Of a stretch of 64,000 nucleotides of DNA, positions 52,456-63,068 are shown one piece after another (the stretch's first letter is position 1; the number at the start of each line of letters is the position of its first letter). The stretch is taken from assembly GCA_047967505.1 (NCBI GenBank), contig CM106538.1. One strand, given 5' to 3'. Source of the stretch: Dipteris shenzhenensis. Lineage: Eukaryota > Polypodiophyta > Polypodiopsida > Gleicheniales. The notes under the pieces were generated by a model that saw nothing but the letters and a program-made list of their open reading frames with translations, did not search any database and had not been told where the DNA came from. A program made the translations under genes and the position numbers.

Positions 52456-52835
52456 TATTTTTTAAATTTATATAATGCTGTGTATGTTGTGTATGCTATG
52501 TAGTTATAGGAATCCCATTTCCACATTGTGTAATTCAATTCTTACAGCCAACTGCATTTTAATTAGCACTCTTGCAAGCACATCTATAGCCGACAATTAC
52601 AATTCCAAATAAAACATTACAACTCCAAAAGGTTTAGTTTGCAAGGCATTAATTGATAGAACGTTGCACAAGAAAATTGAAAGCTCAAAAAGTGCTTGTA
52701 TGTACATATAGCACGAAGCTAAGCCACATCCTGTGGCTTCAAGTACCAAAAATAAGAGGAGTGTATATACAAGAGGCACAAAGCCAAGCCAGTGGCTTTA
52801 AGTACAAAAAAGAGTAGCTAGCACTACTTCTACGA

Positions 52836-54264
52836 CTAATCTAAGTTCTCCACGTCCTCGCTCCCTTCTGCACTCCCTTCTCTGCCTCCTTCCTCGTCTT
52901 CTTCCTCGTCTTCTTGTGCAAGGGCCTGTAAACAAGGGACAACATATATCAATGTATGAAAAATTAAATCTTTACTTATAATGTTGACATTATTTAATTA
53001 CTTTCAAATACCTCGGGGGACGCTCCAGTAGCTCGGATATACTGCTCCTCAGTAATCAACCCATCATTATAAAAGTGCTTCCATGTATCTCCTCTGCGAT
53101 GGTGGCAGTGGTAGGCTGTCTCGATAGGAGTAGGGTATCTACCCACGATATCAAGCTGCAAGATAACACAATTTGCGGAGGGGTTAGTACAAAGAAACAA
53201 CCTCCTAATAAACTAAATAAACAATATAATTTGAGATCGATACTTACAAATTAGGCCTCCCATGATTTAACACCCCCTGCTCCAAAATGCAGGCTTCCAT
53301 ATTGCTCCATTAGGATCCTTCGTGCTTCCATGTGCTGCAGACTACGTTCCTCCCTCGCTGACTTCATTGCTTTCTTCCATTCACGCTTGTGAGCGGTGTG
53401 GGGTGGGCCCCTTGGTGGTTGACCTCCCTCGAGCCTGGCAAGCTCCGCTTGTGCCTGCCTCTTAAGCGAAGATCTTTTATTGCCAAGTATCGTAACAATC
53501 TTTGACTTGGCCCATTTATCTATGAACTGAAGATTGGGGGGGTTAGGATACCTAGAGCGAACAGTAGCGAGGGTCTCATCAACCAACCTCTTTGGCTGGT
53601 CTTTGTAGTGGATAAAACAATCTCTATAATTGTTAGCAGTTACAGAGTGCATGAAGGCCATGATGTCCTTCCCCCGTGCATCCATCAAGATGCCTCCTAT
53701 TTGAGTAACGTCATAGAAGATCATACCATTACTCGGAGGCATGTCTAAATCATCTGAATCATCCTTGTCCCCACCACCACCCCTCTCACAGCACTGTGCC
53801 ATGCATCCCCCACCGCTCTCCCTACTACTACGCCTGCTATCATATCGTGTCGAGCTAGTACGCTAGCCACTCGTAGCTGGAGACTACATGGGACTACATG
53901 GACCACTCGTAGCTGGAGAACCGAGTCTCGATTGCACAGGAGTACGTCGACGGCTCTGCGAGACAGAAGGACCTCCTGACGGCATGGGGGAAGGGACATA
54001 AGATGGCATGGGGGAGGGGGCATAAGACGGCATGGGAGAAGGGGCTCGGCTGTGTAGCCGGATGGGTTATGCTGACTCCGCTGGGGTAATCTCAGCTAGT
54101 GTGGGGTTGGGGTGGTTTGGAGTCTGTAGTGCCGACTCTTGGGGGGTACCCGTCATGTAGCCATATAACTCTCCAGGACTGGGAGGGTACTCTTAAAGGT
54201 TATATAACTCTCGAAAGATGGTCTCTCGAAGATCAGGTGAGCCTGAAGAGCTTCCTGGCCACAT
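52836..54264 (-). CDS. CACTA second protein, TnpA-like, three exons, with stop codons
   Basis: Likely start ATG at 54264 (MWPGSSSGSPDLRETIF). A Pro/Ser-rich region follows with three PSPMPSY-type repeats (about 53990-54040) and a basic RRR stretch. The main frame (53251-53802) has a helical region (IDKWAKSKIVTIL; EWKKAMKSAREERSLQHMEA; EQYGSLHFGAGGV). After a GT-AG intron (about 53200-53250) comes DIVGRYPTPIETAYHCHHRR and EEQYIRATGASPEVFE. A last exon is Glu/Asp-rich and ends at 52836. It looks like a plant Ptta/En/Spm-type (TnpA-like) DNA-binding protein, which in En/Spm binds subterminal motifs. In-frame stops at about 54193, 54066 and 53890-53863 show decay or unrecognised splicing. Confidence 0.6.
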
Positions 54265-54289
54265 GATGAACTAGAAAAAAGAAAAAAAG

Positions 54290-54530
54290 AAGATTACTGA
54301 TGAGCTGAGAAGAGAAAAGAAGAGAAAGGGGGAGAGAAAAATTACCACGAAAAGAGAGGGAAAGAGAGAAGGAAAGAGAGGCAAATATAGGAAAAGAGAG
54401 GCAAATCCTTTCCTTGGAAGTGGTAGTGGAAAGGGAAAGGGAAAGGGAAAGAGGAGAGAAAAGAGAAAGGAAAGGAAAGGGAAGGGAAGAGAAGAGAAGG
54501 GAAGGGAAGAGAAGGAAAGGGAAGGGAAGA
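54290..54530. repeat. purine-rich (GA/GGA) tract in the CACTA central region
   Basis: Plus strand is almost all purine; it would be a CT-rich 5' leader of the minus-strand gene. Confidence 0.8.
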
Positions 54531-54539
54531 GTCAAACTA

Positions 54540-54690
54540 TCGGAGTGCGTCTATAGACACATATGAACAACGCATCTATTTTTACGTATAACAATGCGTC
54601 TATAGACACAGCTATCTATTTCTAAACATAGAGTAAATGCGCCTGTAGATGCGCTCTGAGACGCGTCCATAGATGCACTCCGACAGACGG
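54540..54690. promoter_or_regulatory. TAGACGC motif array upstream of the TnpA-like gene
   Basis: Includes GCGTCTATAGACAC twice (54548 and 54596), GCGCCTGTAGATGCGC and GACGCGTCCATAGATGC. It lies about 280-430 bp upstream of the minus-strand ATG. Confidence 0.8.
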
Positions 54691-55057
54691 ACTATTCTAA
54701 AAAGGCAAAAAGGACATGCGCCCGGCACAAAAGCATAACATTGATACCAAAATCATTCGTTTCTTGGATACGACGAAGGATGAATCCAAAGAGAGCAACT
54801 TTCAAAGAAGATCAACCGTAAAGAGCCTTACCTTGGATAGAGGTATGGAAGCTTCTTGTCCTTTTTCAAAGTTGCGTCTCTTCCTTGTTCACTCTCCTTC
54901 TGTGTGCTTGGAGATGATTCTGTAAGCTTGGAAGTAAGTGTGGGTGCCTGGAGATAAGTGTCAGACTGTGGATCTATTAATAGCAAAGCAAGCAAGCCGC
55001 GTGAAGCTTATGTGAAGGAAAGCAAAGCAACCGCACTAAAAGTAGATTTGAAAGCCA

Positions 55058-55220
55058 TGTCTATAAGCGCGTCTAATGGCACATCTATACACGCATCTAA
55101 ATACACGTGTACTTACATGTCTAAATACACAGAGCAGATGCGGTTTTAGATGTGCCTATAGACGCGCACCACAGATAAGATAGATGCGATTTTAGACACG
55201 CCTTTAGACGTGCGACAGAG
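55058..55220. promoter_or_regulatory. TAGACGC motif array upstream of the TNP2 gene
   Basis: GCGCGTCTA, ACGCATCTA, CCTATAGACGCGC and TTTAGACGTGC copies lie 55-220 bp upstream of the plus-strand ATG at 55276. The pattern matches the arrays at the element ends. Confidence 0.8.
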
Positions 55221-55275
55221 TTTTAAGATTAAATATTTGAAGAAAAGCAATTTTTTTGGGTTGTTTGTTTGTAGG

Positions 55276-58200
55276 ATGTCTTCATCTTCAACAAGTAGCT
55301 CAAGTGAGGATGAATCCCTCCGTATCCACCATTGCGAAATGTGGTTGGAGCAAGAAATCAAATGTATGTGTAATCGATGTCGAAGAAACATGTATCGTGC
55401 ACGTAGGATTACACTCAATCAAATCTCAAAGTATGGAGAATGGGATGCGACCATAAACATGGTAAGTGTTAAAGAGTTAAGGTTGACTGAGATACCTATG
55501 GGTGTTCATATGTTTGAGTTATGGTCCCGTTTTAATTTGATACAGGATGCAGTGCCACACTCGCATATATTTCCCTATGCTCGTCGTGAGGAGACGAAGC
55601 ATCGGCGATATGAAGTGGGACCTTCAGGAGGGACCGTTACGGATGCATGGAGTGATGGTGATAGTAGCCCTCTGCCATTACCTCATGACGTTGTGGAGGA
55701 GGTGTTTGATGATATGGTGCGGGATTTATATGTCCATCAATCCGAAGGGAGGGATGATAGCATGGAGCAGGACGATCTTTTTACCGTAGCATCGACTCCA
55801 CTGTTTGAGGGGTAAACATTCTCTATTCTACGTGCCTCCCTTGAGTTACTAAACTTGCAAACCATCTATGGATGGAGCAATACAAGTTTGAATGCATTAC
55901 TCAAGTAAGCTTTAAGTCTATTTTGCAAACATGGTGAATTATGCTAGTGGGCCAATTACTTGAATGCTTTTCCTCATTTATGGTCTTCACGTGCAAGCTA
56001 TTGTGTAAAATGCTTCCAAGGGAGAATAAATTACTGACCTCAAGAGATATGGCAAGGCAACATGTGACCTCTTTTGGAGGATTAGATTACAAGCGCATCC
56101 ATGCATGCGTCAACGATTGCGTTTTGTTTCGTGGACTACATAAGGATGCAAGAGAGTGTCCTACTTGTGGAGAGGCAAGATATAGAGCAGATCTCAAAAC
56201 GTTGGACGTGCCTCGTAAGGTTCTACGATATTTTTCCATAATCCCTCGCATCCAACATATTTTCAAGTGCAAATCCATTGTAGAGCTCTTGTCATGGCAT
56301 TCCTCCCATCGATCAACCGATGGCAAGTGGAGAACTCCCGCAGACATGCGTGGAAGCATATTGAAGACACATGGCCAATCTTCAAGGAAGAACCTAATAG
56401 CTTGAGACTTGGATTGGGTATGGACGGTGTGAACCCATTTGGTCTCAAAAGCACCTCTTACAGTGTATGGCTAGTGATATTGGTGAAGCTTGGACACAAG
56501 AGAGACCAAATGGGTGTGTTTTTTTACCTCATGCACCGTGGAGGTTATCAAAGCTAGAGATGGCAGCTGTGAAGCATGCTATTACTACAATTCGTACTCC
56601 CACTGGATGCATGAGGTGTTTGAAGGGGGCTCGGGGGGGTCACTATGTATGAACCCTCTATATCACGTGCATTCGAGGCCTATTTGTAAAATCCCTTATC
56701 TGTAAATTTTTCCTTAATAAAATGTACCCTTTTTCTATACAAATCTGTAAATTTTTTTACACTTCATTTTAAATGCTCCCTTATGTATATTAATTTTTGA
56801 GAAATTTAGAAATTAAAAATATCCTTCTGTTAAACTCACGTGATAGGGTTACATATGATGAGTGACCCCCTCGAGGAAAGGGCCCTTTACAAAGAGCAAG
56901 AAAAGAGGTGTAGAGCAATTATATGGCTGGAAATCTCATGATTGGCACAAGATGCTCCAAGTATTTTATGTGCATAATATCTTTTTCCTTTCAAATTTGT
57001 GAGTGAATAATTATAAGCAACTAATTAACCACCTCCTCGTGGGTTTAGTTCATACTATCTACTAGCATTTCTCGTAGTGCATCGAAGGATGTCAAGGATT
57101 GTATTTACAAGATGGGCGAGCTTGTGAGGTACTTTACATGATACAAAATATGATGCGTATCAATGCTCCATGCAAGGTGTTCATATTGCTAATATGGTGT
57201 ACTTTTTCATTTCTAGGTATGTGAGCTCAAAGGAAATAGATCCCACCATGCTTGAGAATGCTTGAGTTATGTCAGTAGAGGTGGTTTGTTTAGTGGAGGA
57301 GACATTTCCACGTTCTATTCTCACAAGCCAACTACATCTTATAGTGCATTTGGTGGATGAGATTGCTATATGCGGTACTATATATGCACGATGGTTGTCC
57401 TTCCTTGAGCGCTTCATGAAGACCTTGAAGGGCTTCGTGAGACAAAATGCAAGACCCAAAGGTAGCATGGCCGAGGGTTGGTTGGTACAAGAGTCACTTG
57501 TATATATTTCTAAGTTTCTTATTGATGTGGATAGCTCTCTCCCACGACTATGGAGAGATGATGAATACCTAAGGATGACCTCTATTGTGCCTCAAGGGAA
57601 AGGATGAAACAAAGTAATAGACACGGAGTTGCTTAGTAATATCAACCTCTATTGTGTGCTTAAGAGTGATGTGATGAAAAGATGGGTGACAAGATACGAG
57701 GATGCAAAGGCAAGAAGACAAGAAGAAAGGGCCCTTTTTCGTACACACCACGGATCTCGTGTGCCATATCCTCAGTATCTAAGAGCACTTCTAGAGGATA
57801 TTCATGTGGATTGGCTACTTGATGAAATGAAGAAAGCAGAGAAAGACGAGGGGATGCATATCACAATGGAAGAATGGGAGTATGCTAGGGGATGCATGAG
57901 CAAGGTCGGTATATAGAATGTTATGCATAAGCTAGGAGCTTTCAATAATTTAGATTGCTTATTTAATTGATTTTTTCTTGGTGTAGTGTACTATGTTCAA
58001 TGCTATATGGTGTGAGGGCAAGCATTTTCGAACATAACGGATTGGTGATAAGAGAAACACACAAGATTGCGGCATCATTGCTAGCTTTGAGGAAGTCAAT
58101 GGAGCCATGGATGATTATTGTGGCATAATCCAAGATATTATTAAGCTTGACTTTCGACGCTTCTTTGTGTATGTTTTGGATGTAAAGTGGTTTAAGGACA

Positions 58201-58770
58201 TGGTGAAAAGAGGCCCTAATACAACAATCAAACGCCATGTAAGTGGCTTTGTAATTATTGACTCCATAAAGTTTTATCAAAGTTTAGGACACACTAGTAC
58301 TACCGCAACAATGTGAACATGTATTGTATACACATATAAAAATACTCGCTTTTAAATATTTGATACCTTCGATGCAAGGAAAATAACATGATTGTATTTG
58401 TGTTTGAATTAGGTTGTCTATCAACCAATGGTAGATAATAATAGATGGTGGCATGTCATACCTATTATGCCACGTTCCAAAGTGATGTATAGTACATTTA
58501 CTAATATGGAGTGTATGGAGGATGATCATGGCCATGGAGGTGATGATGACCGTGATACGAGAGAGGAGGATGATCATGAGATAGGAGATACAGATATTGA
58601 GGCCATTACCCGTGAGGACGAGCCTACCATTGGTGATGCTGATTTCGATGAGCACATGAGTAGCACAAGTAGTAGTGGGTTGAATGTATTTGTAGATCTA
58701 AACACTTGTTTGGATTTTGAAGTAGATAGTTTGGTAAGGGTTGATCTTATTGAGGATGAGATTGAACCGT
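55276..58770 (+). pseudogene. CACTA transposase, TNP2 type, with lesions and no visible DDE core
   Basis: From the ATG at 55276: Ser-rich start, a CMCNRCRRN zinc-like segment, then an acidic stretch. TAA at 55813 interrupts just before SLELLNLQTIYGWSNTSLNA. After an intron-like gap, 56000-56340 has the TNP2 core (YKRIHACVNDCVLFRGLHKD, ECPTCGEARY, VLRYFSIIPRIQHIF). A frameshift near 56340 leads to AWKHIEDTWPIFKEEP and RLGLGMDGVNPFG. The catalytic DDE segment that should follow is not found; the next match is YGWKSHDWHKMLQ (56920-56960). A DUF4218-like domain (57269-57500; HLIVHLVDEIAICGTIYARW, RQNARPKGSMAEGW) and a DUF4216-like C-terminus (58080-58770) complete it. The product would cut and rejoin the element ends, but this copy looks inactive. 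Confidence 0.85.
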
Positions 58771-58959
58771 AATCCATCATTGATATTGGCAAAACTATTT
58801 TACATATTGTCTCATTCTCCTCACCTCACTTAATTCTTGTATATGTGGGCTTGCAAAAAAGCATTGATATTTTTGTTAAAATTATGTGCTTTGGTAATCA
58901 TGGGCAATGTTTGGAAAGCAGTGATGTACACCAACACTCACTTTCTGTATTCTCTGTTT

Positions 58960-59205
58960 TGCGTCTAAATACGAGTCTAATTCTCAGTATAGACGTGCTA
59001 ATAGACGCGCTAATACATGCACAAATAGACGCTCTGACAGATGCAGTATTAGACGGGCCCGTATTTTCTCAGTGTAGACATGCTAATAGATGTGTCAATA
59101 CACGTGCAAATAACCGACATGTCAGACGTGCTATTAGATGCGCCCGTAATTTCTTTATTCAAGCAAGCCTATAGACGCGCCCGCTATTTTGCGCATCTAT
59201 CAAGC
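58960..59205. repeat. right subterminal array of TAGACGC motifs
   Basis: TTGCGTCTAAAT, ATAGACGTGCTAATAGACGCGC, AATAGACGCTC, ATTAGACGGGC, CTATAGACGCGCCCGC and others, about twelve copies in both orientations. Confidence 0.88.
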
Positions 59206-59243
59206 ACGTCTATAGTTGCTTTGTATTGTTGTGCAACCATCTG
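59206..59243 (-). repeat. right terminal inverted repeat of the CACTA element
   Basis: Complement of the left end over about 28 bases with five or so mismatches; the outer end is degenerate. Confidence 0.7.
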
Positions 59244-59322
59244 AATATGATCATTGGCCTATAGAAAGGAATATCTTAGATGGAATATGATCATCGGCCT
59301 ATAGAAAATCCTCAATTGATTC
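59243..59322. repeat. 40-bp near-perfect tandem duplication at the CACTA right edge
   Basis: GAATATGATCAT(T/C)GGCCTATAG begins at 59243 and again at 59283. Confidence 0.85.
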
Positions 59323-59599
59323 AGTACCATCTGCAACGGTCGAGCAAAGAAAGTCGATTGTGCTTTCCAAGTCAACTGTAGTTGCCAGTGAGTATTCAGG
59401 TCCGCAAAGGCAGGTGGTGGTTTGGGAACTTCGTGGGTGGACCGTGTAGAGCAATGAGGCTCTGGTGTTGAGCAGGGGGGTGTGACCTCAAGAGGGAGAT
59501 CATGGAGAGTGGTAGATGGCGAGCTGGGAGAGGATGGCGCATGAGGATCAATAGTGAGAGGACGAAATGCAGAGGCAACGGGATGCTGAAGGCAAGAAC
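59323..59599. other. unassigned; possibly the copia hinge interrupted by the CACTA element
   Basis: A Pro/Ser-rich minus-strand stretch (CSTRSTHEVPKPPPAFADLN) is like the linker before copia reverse transcriptase. It could be the upstream part of the minus-strand copia at 50251-52140. This is weak inference. Confidence 0.3.
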
Positions 59600-59836
59600 G
59601 TATGGCGAAGACGACGGGGACTCAGTTGGACTGAAGGGCTGAGTGACTAAAGAGTCACCAGCCCTCTCCTTGTATTAACTTTGGGTACAATGTCAAGAAC
59701 GTGAACGGGTGAGTCGTTAGACTCGCCCGTCTGTCCTCTCACAGCTGTCTAACAGCTTATCCTAACAACTAACCCGTAGATACTGGGTTGTAAAATATCC
59801 CACAATCCCCCCCTCAAGCCAGTGTCGGAGGACTGG

Positions 59837-60444
59837 TCAATGAGTAATAGGAGGTACATCAATGAGGCCAATGCCTTGGCGAAGGAATTCGAAGCGGTCA
59901 CGAGCAAAGGGTTTCGTGAATAGGTCGGCCAACATATTGGTGGTGTTGCAGTATTGGAGGTTTAATTCTCCGCGTTGGACAAGGTCCCGGACATAATGGT
60001 ACTGAAGCTCAACGTGCTTTGTGCGTTTGTGGTCACAACCATTTTTGCTGAGGCAGATACATCCTTGATTGTCGTTGTATAGAGTTGTGTGTGGAAATTT
60101 GATCCCAAGTTCGTTGGAAAGGGTGAGGCAGATACATCCTTGATTGTCGTTGTATAGAGTTGTGTGTGGAAATTTGATCCCAAGTTCGTTGGAAAGGGTG
60201 AGCAACTAGACATGTTCTTTGGAAGCCTGACAGACGGCGATATGTATTTTGCTTCAGTGGAGGAGAGTGCAATGGACCTTTGTTTGGAGCATGCCCACGA
60301 AGTTGGACCTCCAGCGAGTAGATACACATATCCGTGTGTGGAATGGCGATGATCAAGATCTCCTGCCCAATCAGAATCAGCATAACCGAATAAATTGGTG
60401 GAGGTTTGGTGATAAGCAATGCCAATGGTGGAGGAACCTTTCAA
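59837..60444 (-). pseudogene. copia RNase H with an internal 25-residue duplication
   Basis: YADSDWAGDLDHRHSTHGYV (in 59962-60444) and then, after a frame change at about 60210, NDNQGCICLSKNG, TKHVELQYHYVRDLVQRGEL and LADLFTKPF (59837-60205). The 75-bp tandem duplication at 60051-60200 repeats TLYNDNQGCICL with the RNase H aspartate in frame. Confidence 0.88.
60051..60200. repeat. 75-bp tandem duplication, 2 identical copies
   Basis: AGGCAGATACATCCTTGATT begins at 60051 and again at 60126; I see no differences between the copies. It keeps the reading frame. Confidence 0.95.
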
Positions 60445-61756
60445 GTACCGGAGGACTCGTTTGGCAGCAATCCGAATGTTGATTGCCAGGATTAGTCATG
60501 AATTGTGTGAGTTTGCATACTGCAACAGAGATGTCGGGACGCGTACATACATGAGCGAGCCTATCAGGCTGCGGTATGGTGTGGAGGACATTTGACGATG
60601 CCACAGTGTCTGTAGTTGGACACATCTGATTCGTGAGATGGACATTCGGATCAAGAGGGGTAAGTGCAGGAGTACAATCTTGCATATTGAATTTTTCGAG
60701 CATTTGCTGGACATAGTGTTGCTGATGCAAACAAGTCGTGCCTGTAATGCGGTCACGGTGAACTTGTATCCCTAAACAATAGTGAAGTGGTCCGGAATCC
60801 GTCATGGGAAAGACTTGTTGGAGATCACGTTTTAACAATTCAAGGCGAGGTAAGTCGTTGCAGATGACAACAAGATCATCAACATATAAAGAGACCACCA
60901 AGAATAGATCGGGTGCAGTACAGGAATAAAGACTGGGATCCGTGTAGCATCGTTTAAAACCATGGGAAAGAAAGTACGAGTCGATCTTCAAGTACCAGGA
61001 GCGTGATGCTTGCTTGAGACCGTATAAAGACTTGCGTAAGCGGCAAACCATACCGGGTGGATGTTGAAAGCCGGGTGGTGGTTGTAGATAAATTTCTTCC
61101 TCCAGGTCGCCATTTAGAAAGGCTGTCTGGACATCCAATTGGTGCATGTGGAAATTAAGGAGAGTGCCCCAGGCAATTAGACGACGGATGGAGGCAATGC
61201 GGACGACTGGAGCAAAAGTGTCGAGATAATCGATGCCTTCCGTCTGAGTGAAACCACGAGCAACAAGGCGTGCTTTGAATCGTGAAATGCTACCATCGGG
61301 GTTGTATTTCATCTTGAAGACCCATTTGGAGCCAATGGCTCGTCGACCAGGTGGTAGTGAGACAAGGTCCCATGTGTTGTTTTTCTGAATAGAAAGGAGT
61401 TCAGAACCCCTTGCCGCTTCCCATTGCGGCCATTGTGCAGAGGAGTGGGCTGCACGGAGACTTGTGGGTTCTGTGGGTAAGATTGCTGGAGAAACAAAGA
61501 AAACTTCATCAAATCGAATTGGTGGATGGCTAGTGCGAGAGGAACGACGGAGGTGAGCAGAAGGCAATGGATGTGTGGGAAGGTCGATGGAAGAATCTGT
61601 TGGTGCTGGTGCATGGGATTGATGAGCGGGGGAAGATGGAGATTGACTGCTGGAACCGTGGTCATTGAGAGGGAGGTTGGGAGTCGGCTCGTGCTCGGCG
61701 ACCATGGGTTTTTTACCAAGGCGATGATGGTCGTGGTGGCTGACTGGAGGTGCCAC
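60377..61756 (-). pseudogene. copia reverse transcriptase, long open frame
   Basis: A 459-residue minus-strand frame carries a Pro/Ser-rich linker (HLRRSSRTSHPPIRFDEVFF), then WVFKMKYNPDGSISRFKARL, QLDVQTAFLNGDL, SLYGLKQASRSWYLKID and the catalytic YVDD in SLYVDDLVVICNDL. It is the best preserved reverse transcriptase core in the right third. It changes frame before RNase H at about 60430, so the polyprotein is broken. The ATG at 61756 is at the junction with another element and is not a real start. Confidence 0.88.
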
Positions 61757-63065
61757 TCTTACTTGCTCTCAGAAAGGTCGCCTGTATCCTCTTGGAGTCA
61801 TGATCGGCCCAGCCGAAGCACGAACAGCCATGGCCCAAACAACTTCACAAGTTGAGACTCTTCGCTGGCACTATCGGTTTGGTCATCCACATATTCAAGC
61901 CCTTCGGACACTACAACGGCATAATATGGTTGAAGGACTCGAATTCCAGATCATGCCGATTGATCTGTGTAAAGGCTGCTTATACGGCAAACTCAAGCAA
62001 AGGCCCTACATATGCTCTTCTTTGCGGATTGTGCGACCTCTCCAACTAATTCACTCAGATCTGTGCGGACCAATGCCGACCATATCTCTGACTGGGTCGC
62101 GTGACTTCATGACTTTCATTGATGATTTTACCCATTTTACCATCATCTCATTCCTTCCTCAGAAGTCTGAAGCACTATCTCACTTCATAGCGTACCAGAT
62201 TTTGGTCGAGAATCAATTAAATCGCCATATTTAAACAATACGCACGGACAATGGTGGGGAATATACATCAGGAGATTTCACTGCTTATTGTCAACAAATA
62301 GGCATCTTGCATCAATATACTATCCCCTATCATCACCAACAACATGGTAAAGTAGAGAAAAAGAACGGCGATGTCATGGCGTCCTCTCGATCAATGCTCA
62401 AACAAGCTGGTCTACCGAATTCTTTTTGGGAGGAAGCCATTTCTATGGCATGTTATCTATAGAACCGATTATCCACCAGCACATTGCCCAGCATGATGCC
62501 ATATGAGGCCTGGATGGGCAGGAAACCAGTGATCACACATCTTTGCATTTTTGGGTCCCCTGATCTTTGCATTTTCGGGTCCCCTGCTTACTCGTTCATA
62601 CCTCCTGAGCGACTACATAAATTGGATGATTGTGCAGCAAAAGGCATTTTCGTAGGCTACGGGGATCGGTTTGGGGTTAAAGCCTATCGAATCTACCATC
62701 CAGGCACTCGACGTTTTTCTTTTAGCAGAACAGTCTTCATCAACAAAAATGCTCTACTCCTTGCTTGTGATCATGCATTGACATCTTCAGAGACTCCACC
62801 TGTACAAAAAGAAACACCCTTGTCAATAACAGATGATTTTGGGGACAACCAATTTGAAGAAGAAACACCCGATGTAATTCACTATTTGATCGATCTAGCC
62901 CCCTTGCCGGCACCACCTTTACCCCCACAAAACGCCCCTCCTATTGTTCCGGTTTCGACACAATTACTAACTCCTCAACCACAAGCGATGCCTTTACCCA
63001 CAATGCATCAACGACTCAATGCTCAATCTCCTTCAAGATCCGGCAATGCACAATTCCATAGCTGA
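61755..63065 (+). pseudogene. copia GAG-pre-integrase and integrase
   Basis: LRWHYRFGHPHIQALRTLQR and CKGCLYGKLKQRP give the zinc-binding part. HSDLCGPMPTIS, FIDDFTHFTIISF, IRTDNGGEYTSG (after a TAA at 62232) and KVEKKNGDVMASSRS give the core, with the catalytic Glu region. A TAG at 62460 interrupts, then PYEAWMGRKPVITH and the C-terminal domain follow. A 24-bp duplication (62539-62586) repeats LCIFGSPD in the conserved F-G-S/C segment. A stop at 63063 ends this frame. Confidence 0.88.
62539..62586. repeat. 24-bp tandem duplication in copia integrase
   Basis: ATCTTTGCATTTTTGGGTCC... at 62539-62562 repeats at 62563-62586 with one difference; the frame is kept. Confidence 0.92.
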
Positions 63066-63068
63066 GTC

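Larger units (their letters stand above)
52141..59243. mobile_element. CACTA (En/Spm) DNA transposon, about 7.1 kb, with divergent genes
   Basis: The left end at 52141 reads CACTGACAACACAACAAGG. The right end, on the opposite strand, has GCACAACAATACAAAGCAACTATAGACG, which aligns with ACACAACAAGGTAAAGCACCTATAGATG on the left. Inside are a TNP2-type transposase gene on the plus strand and a second gene on the minus strand, plus four arrays of TAGACGC/GCGTCTA motifs. TNP2 identity and subterminal motif arrays are hallmarks of CACTA elements. The outermost 10 bases of the right end are diverged, and a 3-bp target duplication could not be confirmed, so the exact ends are provisional. Confidence 0.85.
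59600..61790 (-). mobile_element. Ty1/copia retrotransposon, 3' half with LTR
   Basis: Minus-strand reverse transcriptase and RNase H are followed by a GAGGGGGGG polypurine tract (59807-59815) and an LTR starting TGTGGGATATT at 59804. The LTR's left end is uncertain (about 59600). Integrase and gag are missing: the sequence switches at about 61750-61790 to a plus-strand copia element. Confidence 0.85.
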
